DNA from: Cryptomeria japonica
Lineage: Eukaryota > Streptophyta > Pinopsida > Cupressales > Cupressaceae
Reading direction: 5' to 3'
Assembly (NCBI RefSeq): GCF_030272615.1
Contig: NC_081410.1
Coordinates: 227,204,915-227,268,914 of the forward strand
DNA length: 64,000 nt
Below, one piece after another: positions 35,175 to 45,895 of this stretch. Numbering within the stretch: position 1 is the stretch's first letter; the number at the start of each line of letters is the position of its first letter. The position numbers were made by a program, and so were the translations under genes. Below the pieces are notes generated by a model. It searched no databases and had not been told where the DNA came from. It was given only the letters and a program-made list of their open reading frames with translations.

Positions 35175-36131
35175 TATTGGAATATGGGATCACTGAGAGG
35201 GGGGTGAATTAGTGATCTACAGATTGATATATTTTGTAACTTAACTTTAAACCACCGAAAGCATAAACATGAAAGTGAAATGCAGAAACACAAAGTAACC
35301 AACCATAAAATCATTATACCAGAATTTTGACATGGAAACCCAAATGGAAAAAACCACGGTGGTATTTGAACCCACAATATTATTCCACTATGGCCAGTAG
35401 TAAAACAATATTATAAAGTGGGGAATGTACTTACATTCAGGCACACTGCCTAGAGCTTAGAACTCATTTACAATAGGGGCTACAACCCTTGAAGGATCAC
35501 TACCTTACTGATCAATTACAATGATGAATTACGATAAATGAAATCCAAAATAGCATCTACAATGTCTAGATGAGTTCTGGTTAAATGCCAAATACACTGA
35601 CCGTATCACCTATGTTGTTATGCTCTGTTCTGCCTTGATCTCTGCCTCAGTTAGCTACCGAATCAATAATGCACACACGAAACTATGTTACAAAGGATTC
35701 TCAATCACCACTCGCTCGCATATAATCATACCATATATCAAAAATATCATCTACACCGGTCTTATATATCTACAAGCACAAAATAGATTATTCACTAGGT
35801 CGGCCTGCTAATGTAACGTGTAGTCATATGTCGGCTTGACCAGATCACCAAAGAAAAATGTGGATCACCAAATTGATGATAAAATGTTGTCTTTATGTCA
35901 GTCCAATCATCTTATACACACTTCATGACACTGCAATCATCAGAAATCTTCTAGACCAAACTGCTTGGTTCAACCTGAAATACTGGTTAATTGACTACCG
36001 ATTGATGTTGACTTTCAAATGTCAAGATCCTTGATTACCGGATGGGAATATCATGGAGATTTTCCATTAATGACAACCTTAAAACATTAATCAAGCTTCA
36101 AAAGGCACTGGATGAGTGTCAATTTCCAACA
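35175..36131 (-). repeat. DUO-B 3' LTR
   Basis: Repeat of 48836-49782. It opens TATTGGAATATGGG on the plus strand, where the other copy has TCTTGGAATCAGGG. It carries GGAAAAAACCACGGTGGTAT and ends TTTCCAACA. A minus-strand TATA (GATATATAAG) lies at 35761-35770. Confidence 0.93.
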
Positions 36132-36529
36132 ATCTCCCGCTTTGGTATTGATGGCAACACTCGTGAAAAATAGCTAATTGTTGAAAACATGTACACCAGA
36201 TCAAAATAATTTCTAAGGCTCTCCCTTAGACAAAGAATTATAAACCCTTTAATTACACTCTTCGACTATACATTTTTCACCTTTACTCTCCCCCTTTGAC
36301 ATCAATTCCAAAGATAGGGTGATGTCCAAAACTTATATACGGAGACTTTACAAGTAATTTAAGATGTTCGCAAAAATGTTCTTCTAAAGTCCTAGGTGAG
36401 TTTCCCATCCACTCTTCAAATTATCCAAAACTGCAGTGAATGCATTGAATACATAGGCATGAATTTCTACATCCTTTAGTTCAGATGGAACTAGTTGTCC
36501 CATAGCCTTCAAATAGTCTATCGTATTTC
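36132..36529 (-). promoter_or_regulatory. DUO-B PPT and second PPT-like block
   Basis: The minus strand shows ACCAAAGCGGGAGAT abutting the LTR (36132-36146) and a second block, CAAAGGGGGAGAG, at 36287-36299. This is the doubled arrangement seen in DUO-A, about 155 bp apart here. No coding sequence is seen in the remainder. Confidence 0.65.
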
Positions 36530-39500
36530 TCAACATGGTGTCCAATCGAGGGCAATCAAATTCTGGAGTTCACCAACTTTCCTCAAAAATTTGTCCTTAT
36601 CCACATTAAGGCTCGAGATCTGATCATTGAGATCCATTATATGCCCTTCTACACTACTGGTAAGGGATACATTAGGATCAAAATACTGTGAAATACCAGC
36701 AAGTTTACCCTGGCAAACACTTATTTGCTTGTCTATGTCTATTGTGAACTTTGGAAAAATTAGACAAGACTTATATATTTTATCACCTTCAATTAATACA
36801 TCTGAAAGAGTCTGCAGACCTTTATTCAATCTTACTTTATCATCTTCAATCATTTTCTGGAATGTCTGCATTCTTACCTCCTTAAATTTGTCCAAAACTC
36901 GTTGAGTAGTAGGCTTCTCCAAAGAATCAAAATTTGTATTTACATTGTTAATCAATTGAAGTAATTTACCAGAGGGGATATAATTAGGATATAACTATAC
37001 ACCCAAAGCCACCTTCTGTAACACATCAATAGACATCAAAATGAGTTTTTTGTCTTCAGACTCTGATTTGACCAGATCCTGATTGGCTTGTGCTTGTACA
37101 ATAGCTACAAGCATCAACTTCTTTGCCGGAGACATTTTTCCAAGATTTAGAGGACCATCAAGATTGATAGAGATTTGGGGTGGGGTCCTTGTGATTGGAG
37201 GAGTCTCAATTGTCGGATCAACAACTCCCTTCCCTTTATCTACCTCTGCATCCTTCACCTTTGTCTTCTTAGGTTCCTTCACCTCAACACCTTCCCCTAT
37301 ATCTAGTGCACCAGTGTTGCCACTTGGTGTAGTGTCATCCTTTTGAATATCAAGGATTGCTTCAGTACACTCAACCACCAGAGGATTTACATTGGTCTCA
37401 ACATCAGTGGTTTCATTTCCTTGGTCTGAGTTTCATCTTTTTGGTCACCCGAGACAACATCCTTTACTTCCGGATGGGAAGTTTGAACTACATCACTGTA
37501 CAGAGGATTATTCTTCATGATTCTTCTCCATATGCTCTCAGTCTCCTTCCTCACCTCTTCCACCTTGCCAATCATCAACTTGTTCACCCAATTTTTTCTT
37601 CTGAATTATTTTTTGTTAGGCTTCCTCAATGAGCCATTTGGCTTCATCTTGGGAGACACAAGTGAAAATATTAATCAACTCCCTCTCCTTAATTTCCTTA
37701 TCAATATTACTAGTTGTTAGCCTCCTTGTATCAATAATATTATATAGATCCTTAGGGATACTGCGCTCCAGTTTAATTAAATCTTTGCTAAAGTTATGTA
37801 AATACAAAACAACAACTTCTTCAACTTTTCTTTGATCTACCTCATCCATATTTTCATAATATACTCCAATATTTTTTAAATTTCCATCAACAATTATTTA
37901 ATCAATTAGTTGATATGTTTTCAATGGAGGAACAAATGTATATTTACCTTGCTAATCACCTGACTCAAGATCTTTGTCAAGTTGAGTTCTAACCTTTCTT
38001 CCTCTCTTGGGTCTTCTAGTAGGGGCAGGATCAGATTTGGCTTTCTTGCTTTGCTGGTCTCCACCGGACTGCGACTTCCTCACCACCCTTACAAATTCAT
38101 CTTTCTTGGCCTTATCTACCTCTTCATCAGATTATGTCTCAGATTTCACCAGAGATACAACAACATAAGTTTTCTTAGGCTTCTCCTTTTGCTTCAGAAT
38201 TCCTTTTCTCGATGAGCTATGTCTTGTAGATGGTGCTACCAAAACAAGGGAAAACTTAGTCTCCTTTGGTTTAGCTTTAGAGGGAATCAGTTCGGCCTTA
38301 GGATTTTTGGTTTCCTCTTTAGCCTCCATCTATGCATGTTTCTCTCTATCCTACTTCACCTCCTCTCAGGTGAATCCCATCTAAACAGCTACTTCCTAAG
38401 CCATCTTTGAAACTTTTCTCTTCCTTGCGGGGGTTGTGAACTGTTTGTGCAACTCTAGGTCCTTCTCCTTAAATGTGCCAAACCTTCCTTCTTTTTCATC
38501 AACCGGCTGATTCAACATATGTTGAGCATAGACATCTAGGGTAGCAGCACCAACTTCATAACCCATAGGAAGAATCCACATAGTCCTTGGCTCAACTACT
38601 TCCATTAAGCATTGGTCCTTGTCAAGCATGAAGCAAATTGTTTCCCCATATTTCTCCACTATCTCTTTCAGGATTCTTTCTTTACTCTTCATTGTGGCTT
38701 GAATTTTTTTGAAATAACCCCATAGAGTAGATATCCTCATTATAGCATCACCAATCCCCAGAATCCCTTCTTGGATCTGCATATCAACTGACTTGTCATA
38801 GGACCATTGGACCTTTCCATGAACACTAGGGATTTCATTCATGAAATATAGTGCCAAACAATTGATAAGCATGAAAAACTTAAAGGTGTGCTTCTTGTCT
38901 TGTTTGATTTTCTTCAAATTGCTTAGCAACTCCTTCAAGAGAACTATACACAAATCATACCTCTCATCTTCCTTCAACATCAGATAGGCAAAGTATATAG
39001 CTGTACCAGAGACAAAGTTTTGTCTGCTTGATTGGTATACTTTATATCCAACCACCATTGATGCAAACTTGACATCATGCTCCAGAATGTTATTGATTGT
39101 CATAGCTTTGTTGTCAAATTGAGAACTAGTGATGATAATCATAGTGTTGTTTGATATTTTGCTTAGGCTAGGAACTTCACCGGATGCGCTCAAACAAGTC
39201 ACAACCTAGATTGCTTTCTTAGTAATCTTGTGAGGCTTATCCAACCACATAAATTCATCATGAATTCTACTGAGTATGAACCATATCCATTCTTTCTCAT
39301 CAAAAGTCAGAAAAATGTACGAACTGAGAGAAACCCTTGGCCTACAAGTGTTGATATTTCGACTTGAGATTTTCCAAGCTGCCCGCCAGATGCTTGTTGT
39401 TCAGGGTCAACATGTCAGCACTTTTGAGTTCATCAAGATCACAATGGATATAATCCCTTATGTCCTCATTGTGAAGAACGTCATAGGGTACAAAGGTAAA

Positions 39501-39614
39501 CGCTCCTTCAGGATCATCCTCAATAGATTTGAAAGGATATTTCTTGAAAATGGGTCGATCCCTATCCTTGATTTCCACTACTATCAGGGTAGAAATTCCA
39601 TATGAAAAAGCCAT
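36530..39614 (-). pseudogene. DUO-B ORF2, conserved protein of unknown function
   Basis: About 1,030 codons from ATG at 39614 (MAFSYGIST), with a frameshift near 39350 and several stops. A 268-codon open stretch (38396-39202) holds the conserved core: VKFASMVVGYKVYQSSRQNF, RYDLCIVLLKELLSNLKKI and VEPRTMWILPMGYEVGAATL. These align with DUO-A ORF2 (VIELGYEVDDNILELYA) and DUO-C. The middle is Lys-rich. The C-terminal coiled coil repeats the DUO-A pattern (SLTSSVEGHIMDLNDQI). The function is unknown. Confidence 0.7.
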
Positions 39615-40022
39615 TTCGAACTTAGGGTTTTCAAAAACAGATAGCTTGAAGTAGATAAATACCTCAATTCGCAACCGAGAATAGATATTCACTTTAGGAT
39701 CATTAAAATTGTTGTCTAGATCGCTAAATTACTTCTCTCTTCTGCTTTGCACTTATCTCTTGATCACATCATGGAAAATAAAGCTTTCAAATGTCTTTTT
39801 ATCCTTCGAAAACCTAATTCTCCATTGTAATAAATGTTGCAATCGGCTACCTTGATTTTCATGGAGTCGCTTAGCGGGGCATCAAATCTTCACTAAATCT
39901 TCTAGATAACATCTACACATATTATTTAATCCTTTTTCAACCTTCCAAAATCAATTGCAGATCGCCGAAGAGGGGCTTCTTAGAATCTACATGAAAAGTT
40001 CCCCCTAAGGCAAAAAGCCTTA
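39615..40022 (-). promoter_or_regulatory. DUO-B ORF1 stop, hairpin and polypurine module
   Basis: On the minus strand AAC-TAA (stop at 40020-40022) is followed by GGCTTTTTGCCTTAGGGGGA. That is a CTAAGGC stem with a five-base loop and a purine run. About 390 bp of noncoding sequence then precedes the ORF2 ATG. Confidence 0.7.
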
Positions 40023-40764
40023 GTTACCGGATGAAGATCCTACACCGGATTCAGGTGCAGATCTATTGTCTATTTTAGATTCATCCTTTCTAACCTACAT
40101 CTTCTCATTCTTGTCTCTGATCTCCTCTACCTTTGCCTTGGCTTTCTCATTTGATTTTTTCTTATCTACCAGAGCATTCTTTTTGCTTCTGAAATATTTT
40201 GCAATGTGACAGGTTTTATTGCAATCACGACAAACAACATTCTACATCGGTCTGAAGTTCATTTGATTTGGTCTCATCCTTCACTGGTTAGAGATATGTC
40301 AAAACATCCCACAAGCATAGCATCTCTTATTTTGAAAGTTATTCATGACTATTCTACACATATTTGACTTTTGACCAAAATTATTGCATATGAAACATTG
40401 ACCGGTAAAGGTAGGACCATTATTCATATTATTCATTTCATTATTCATCCTACTTTTGCATTGGTTCGCCATATGTCCAAATTTATTGCAAGTAAAGCAT
40501 CTACCACTGAATTTACAAGCATTAGGTTGTCTTACCAGAGGATTCTTGCTCTTCTTTTGATTCGGTTTTGCATTGCTTTGTCTTGATTTAGAGGATACTC
40601 CTTTCTCAAATCCAAGTCCTCGCATGTCCTTTCCATTTCTTTGACTTTGCAACATCTCATCAAGCCTTGCTGAGATAGCATTGAATTTATCTTTGTATTC
40701 ATTTGTTGTGGCAAGTTCATCTCTTAGGGCAACAATTTTTCATTCAAGTTCTTGACCATTATTC
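40020..40764 (-). pseudogene. DUO-B ORF1, C-terminal part with zinc knuckles
   Basis: The frame reads RGLGFEKGVSS, then knuckles CFTCNKFGHMANQC and CFICNNFGQKSNMC (His changed to Gln). A partial CYACGMF follows, then CRDCNKTCHIAKYF, whose last Cys is Phe. A Lys/Glu-rich tail leads to the stop at 40020. DUO-C interrupts it at 40765, and the N-terminal coiled coil resumes at 48345. Confidence 0.75.
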
Positions 40765-41897
40765 TGATGAATACTAAGAGAGGGGGGGGGGGGTGAATTA
40801 GTATACCAAAAAATGTTGAATACAAACTCTTAAATAATTTAATAGATAATCGGTACAACAGACTTACTAATAAATCGGTTAAGATAAATGCAAACCAAAT
40901 AGAAAATAAAACATTCACCCACAAGAGCACAATCACCATAACACAAGATGTTTTGATGTGGAAACCTAAATGGGAAAAACCACGGTGAGCAGAAACTAAC
41001 AAGTAACTATCTGCAGAATAGAAATCAGACCGGTTAAGGTCATACAATGTTCTTCACTAGGACAAATCCTGTTAGGAATCTAGATCTCTATTAGGAGATA
41101 AGTCCTATTAAAGACTACCTTGTGAGAGGATTTCAGATTCACAGTTGTGAACCACCTTGTTAGAGGATTTACAAAGGCTTTGCTAGGCCTACCCGGTTAA
41201 GGGTTTCAGACTTGTTGAAGATATGAGTAATCAACAAGTAAGTGATCTAGATACTAGCACAATATGCTTGGTTAGATCCTTGATAGCTCATTGTTAATGC
41301 ACATTTCACATTACTTTAGTCTTCAATATCTCCACACTCTTTTTCTTCACACAGACTTAATCTTCTCTTCGAAGATCGCACATACAAAACCCTCATCAAC
41401 AACTAAAACCTTAGACATGATGTCCTTATAAAGGAGTCTAATTTCATGTCGGTCCAATAGGATTACATTACAAGTTCCTAGGTTCAATGCATCTAGACAC
41501 ATTTGGTAACACGACACAAAGTCACCACCAAAGTGTCGGTGGAAGATAACTCATCATAGAAATACCGGTTGATAACTCATCACGGAGTAATATTGGTTCA
41601 TACAATTTATCGATTATCAGTTGTCAAAAATGAAGAATGGAAAAATGTTAACTGTCGCTTTGTTCCTTCGTACCACTTGAGATCCTCGAAATGCTTGAGG
41701 TCTTCATACCGCTTTGGGTCTTCAGTCTGTTTGTGACCGGTAAACATCTTTTACAAAACACCGATAGTCTAAAGACTATAATACATAAAACCGGTTGGAA
41801 CAATTACCCGTTGAGCATAACTCATACATAAAGAAAGTGATCACAAAACAAGTGTGTGTCCATCGATGACAATCACAACATCATCAAAATGCCAACA
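40765..41897 (-). repeat. DUO-C 3' LTR
   Basis: Repeat of 47203-48344 and closely related to the solo LTR at 50662-51788. A G run of 12 at 40782-40793 and the block GGGAAAAACCACGGTGAG mark its U5 side. A minus-strand TATA (TTTATAAGGA) lies near 41424-41433. Confidence 0.95.
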
Positions 41898-42411
41898 ATC
41901 TCCTCCTTTGGCATTGATGGCAACACTTAGGAAAATTTTGACATCTAAGTGTTTTAACAACAAAAATATGCCATAATCAAAATTACTCCCCCTAAGAATA
42001 TACACTATCCTTTTTGCAGAAATTACAATGTATACTACTCCCTTAAAGAAATAACATGAAAGTATACATAACATTCACCAAAATATTTAATAGTACTCCC
42101 CCTTTGCCAACAATGACAAAGTACTGCAAAATAACCCCTGTTTCTCATTATCATTAAAATTGAGTAAATGTTTATGACAATAAGGAATGAAACTTATTAA
42201 AAATTGAATTAAAATCCTGCATAAAAGTCTTCATGGCTAATGACCATGACTCAAGTAATGAGGTAGCAACCTTACTTTCTATCTAAATCTGAGATACCTG
42301 TTCTTCCATGGCATCAATGGTACTCATCTCTTGAATTACTGTTAAGGCTTCTCAATTGAGAAAGCACTTCTGAAGTATTTGTAGTCTGGGTAATAAGACT
42401 AGTTGAAGTTC
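41898..42411 (-). promoter_or_regulatory. DUO-C PPT and second PPT-like block
   Basis: On the minus strand GCCAAAGGAGGAGAT abuts the LTR. Further purine blocks are TTAGGGGGAGT near 41986-41996 and CAAAGGGGGAGTA at 42094-42106, about 200 bp upstream. The remainder holds no recognisable coding sequence. Confidence 0.65.
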
Positions 42412-45400
42412 CTACAAATCTCTTGTCCGGTTGCTAATCTCCAGTTCTATCTTGGCAGACTGAAGTTGACACCGGTGAACTGTTTGCCCATATGTAGTGA
42501 AAGAATCATATGGCATCTTGAAGTTGCTTATGTACATCTGCAAATCTGATTGGAGTTTCTCTTTTTGGGTGAGCACATCATCATAAAATAGATGGGGTTG
42601 GCTGATTTTGCTCAACAATAGTTTGCCCTCATCCATAGCATCTCTTATACCCTTCTGTTGTTTCTGAAGTTGAGATCGGAGCTCATTCAGTTTCTTGACT
42701 AAGGCAGTGTTTAGTGCCTTTTGATGCTTCTTCTGTGGATTTGCTTAGCAACTTCTTCCAGGCATTGTACCTGTTCCTCTACAACGGTACATAGAAGTTT
42801 CAGTTTGGCTAGAGAGGAATTGATACTGGGGAGGTTAGTACCTGGAATCAAACTAGTGAGGGTGTCAACCACAGTTTGAATGACATCCTGTTCCTTTTAC
42901 CTCCTCAATGTTTCCAATCTTTCTTGTGTAAGATTTATGCTATGCAACAACTCCAATTCATCTACAGATTGGAGGTCGATAGGGCTGGTGATGTCAACCG
43001 GTTTGGCTTGACCACCAGTTGCCTTTGGAGTCTCCGCTTGTTTAGCTTTCTCTGTTTCCTCCTTCTCTACAACTCTTTTCTTTTCTGCTTCTTCTTTCCT
43101 TAGTTCTTCCTTCTTCTTATCTTCTTCATGCTTCTTCTTTTCTTCCTCCTTTTTCTTCTTCTCCTCTTCTTTCCTCTTCTCCTCTTCTTTTCTCTTCTCC
43201 TCTTCTTTCCTCTTCTTTCCTCTTCTCCTCTTCTTTTCTCTTCTCCTCTTCTTTCCTCTTCTCCTCTTCTTTCCTCTTCTCCTCTTCTTATTTCTTCTTG
43301 TCTTCCACTTTCTTTTTCTCTTCCTCCTTCCTTTTCTCTTCCTCTTTCTTTTTCTCTTCCTCTTTCTTTGCTTTCTCCTTATCAGCCTTTGCCTTGTCCA
43401 GTTTTTCCTTTTCTTCTTTTTCCTTGTCTTGTTTCTCTTTCTATGCTTTTTCCTTATCAACCTTTTCCTTTTCCGCGTTTGGAGTGACATCTTCACCATC
43501 CAATGCATCAACATCAATAGTGTCCACCTGTTCTGTAACTCTTTCTCCTTCACCATCAAATACCTTATCCGGTTTGGCTGAGGATAGGTTAGGGTCTTGT
43601 TCGGCCTTCTTGTTGGCCTCAGACACTTGATGTAACCAGACAACAACTTTGGCATGTAGATGAGTGTCGTTCTCTACATCAGAGGTTCTCCCTTCTAGCA
43701 GCCCGACTCTTCTTCTTCTCATGAAGAAGAGACCTTTATGCGTGTCCATTATCTCAAATAATTCAAAATTGGAGGCTTCAGAAAAGTACTGAGCAAATAC
43801 TTTCTCCCTTATTTCCTGTTCTTTCTCAATGGCAATGCACCATTTATTGTCCAAAGAATTATACAAAGAATCAGGTGTCACCGATCTAATTTTAGATGGT
43901 GACTGGTCATTATCACATAAATATTTTATCGTTTCCTGTTCTACTTCTTCCTTCTCATTATCAGAAAAATTATCAAAATATTCTTTTAAATAATCAAGGA
44001 CCTTTCTCTTAATATTCTTTAAAGTCCTTTGACAATGTGTTAAAGGCTTGTAAGAAGAGATGTCTATATTTACCAATGTTGATGATGTAGGTGCAGTTCC
44101 GGTAGACTTAGCCTTCTTGCTTGATTGACGGGTTCTCTTAGGCTGCACTTCTGGTTTGGTATCCTCTGACTTTGGTGAGTTGTTTTTGGTCTTTCGCTTC
44201 CTTTCAAATACTTTAGCGGGTGCAACTTCCGGTTTCTTCTTAGTAGTGACCGCTTGGTCACTTTAGGACTTGCTGAAGTAATCGATGCCAATACCGATGG
44301 CAGTGCCTTTCGCTTTTTCACTGTAGGATTTTCAACCAATGTTACCCTTTCCAAGTAGGTACCAGTTCGCTTTTTCTTTGCATTAAGAGGCGAGGCAAGC
44401 AGGGTAGAGGCATACCCATCTAACATGTCATACATCACCTCATATCCCATAGATTCTACTTCTTCCTTTCTGGGCTTTATTGCTTCCATTATACATTCAT
44501 CTACTTTTATGGTAAAGCAGAGGTCCTCTTCATATTTCTTAACAATATCCCCAGATACCCTCATCCTCTGACTCATCTTCTGCTTGAATTCATCAAAGTA
44601 TTTATTCAAGACCTCAGGATATCCGGTTCCCATCGCTTGGAGACTTTCCCTAATTTGTTTAGTGATCGGTTGGTCAACAGACCATTGAATATCTCCAACT
44701 CCTCAAAAATAGCCTTGGAAGAAGAAAAATAGGCCAACCAAAAGTTGTCCAAATCTAAACCTCAGAGCACTGTCTTGTTTGATGGACTTCAGGTTCAGTA
44801 GAAGTTATTTTTACAAACAGGTACACAAATCAAATGAGGTGTCTTCCTTGATCATTTTGTATGCAGCATTCACCACAGCAGCAGGGAGAAAATTTATTCG
44901 GCTAGCATAAAACACTCGGTAGCCAATCACCATGCAGGCATACTTGACCAAATCATCTTTAATGGGATTGACAGTCATTCCTCATTGATCGCTCAAAGAA
45001 CTGATGAGTTTAGTCATTTCAGTCTTGATGACCTTCCTTAGGGCTAGCACCTCACCAATGTTGTAGAAACCGGTGACCAGATGAATTGCTTCAGGTGTTA
45101 TGTCATGCGTCCCCTTGAGAAATATTTTGTCACCATGTACTCTGCTCAGGATGATGCAGATGTGCTCTTTAGTGAATTCTTCAAGAAAGTAAACCGGATT
45201 ATGTAGTTTCTTCCTCTCTAGGATGTTGTATTCTAGTTTAATTTTCTTGTCATCCCCATAGAACAGACCTAGTTGGGAATGAATCACTAGGGATCCTAGG
45301 TCTTCCAATTTACAGTCAATATACCCTGAAATATCTTCTTCAACAATAACTTCGACAAGTATTTGGGATAGGGCATTGTATTTCATTTTCCTTTGAATAA

Positions 45401-45461
45401 ATTCAGCTGAGTTAATAGGTACACTAGTACTGGAGTGCGATGCAGAAGTCATGATTAACAA
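42412..45461 (-). pseudogene. DUO-C ORF2, conserved protein with Lys/Glu-rich expansion
   Basis: About 1,016 codons from ATG at 45461 (a second ATG lies at 45452), read over several frames. Conserved blocks are IILSRVHGDKIFL, YACMVIGYRVFYASRINFLP, DLCFTIKVDECIMEAIKPR and MGYEVMYDMLDGYASTLL. An expanded Lys/Arg/Glu tract lies at about 43050-43460, made of GAAGAGGAGAAG-type repeats on this strand. The C-terminus is a coiled-coil remnant. The family is the same as DUO-A and DUO-B ORF2 but strongly diverged. The function is unknown. Confidence 0.7.
43130..43440. repeat. Polypyrimidine (TCTTCTCC/TTCC) microsatellite in DUO-C ORF2
   Basis: The plus strand is nearly pure C/T for about 300 bp, with repeated TCTTCTCCTC and TTTCCTCTTC units. 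On the coding strand it encodes a charged Lys/Glu/Arg run in two of the three frames. Spurious open frames on the plus strand arise from it. Confidence 0.9.
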
Positions 45462-45895
45462 GAATTTTGAGAAATACCTTCACAATTTTGAAATTTAGGG
45501 TTCGCCAATGCAGCTCACACCACACCACTTTGGTTGCTTGATTACCGCTTAGTGTTCTTCACCAATAGGTTGAAAATATCTATGGATTCTTCTTGCAAGA
45601 TTTGAATTCTCTCTGAATCGCAAGTCAAACCACCTTTTGTCATTCTACTCTTGAAAATTTCTTCGCTCGTAAACTGATAAGTGAAAATAATGTTAAGAAT
45701 CCCTTTTAAACAAATTCTTCACCTACCATAATAAATGCTCCACCGCTAGGGTACAAACCCTAATTTTGTCTTTTACTGCTTCAAAAACTTCTACCGATTG
45801 ATAGGTAACATATACCAGTTTGGGTCTTTACCGATATAAACCGAGGGTTCGAAACATTTCACCGATTTGTTCCCCCTAAGCTTTTCTTAAGCTCA
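45462..45895 (-). promoter_or_regulatory. DUO-C ORF1 stop, hairpin and polypurine module
   Basis: The minus strand reads AAC-TGA (stop at 45893-45895), then GCTTAAGAAAAGCTTAGGGG and GAAC. It has the same order of stop, short inverted repeat and purine run as in DUO-A and DUO-B. About 430 bp of noncoding sequence follows before ORF2. Confidence 0.7.

Noticed and set aside
43128-43630. Plus-strand frames of 110-119 codons rich in Leu, Ser and Phe
   Set aside because: They are the complement of the purine microsatellite in DUO-C ORF2; the coding strand is minus.
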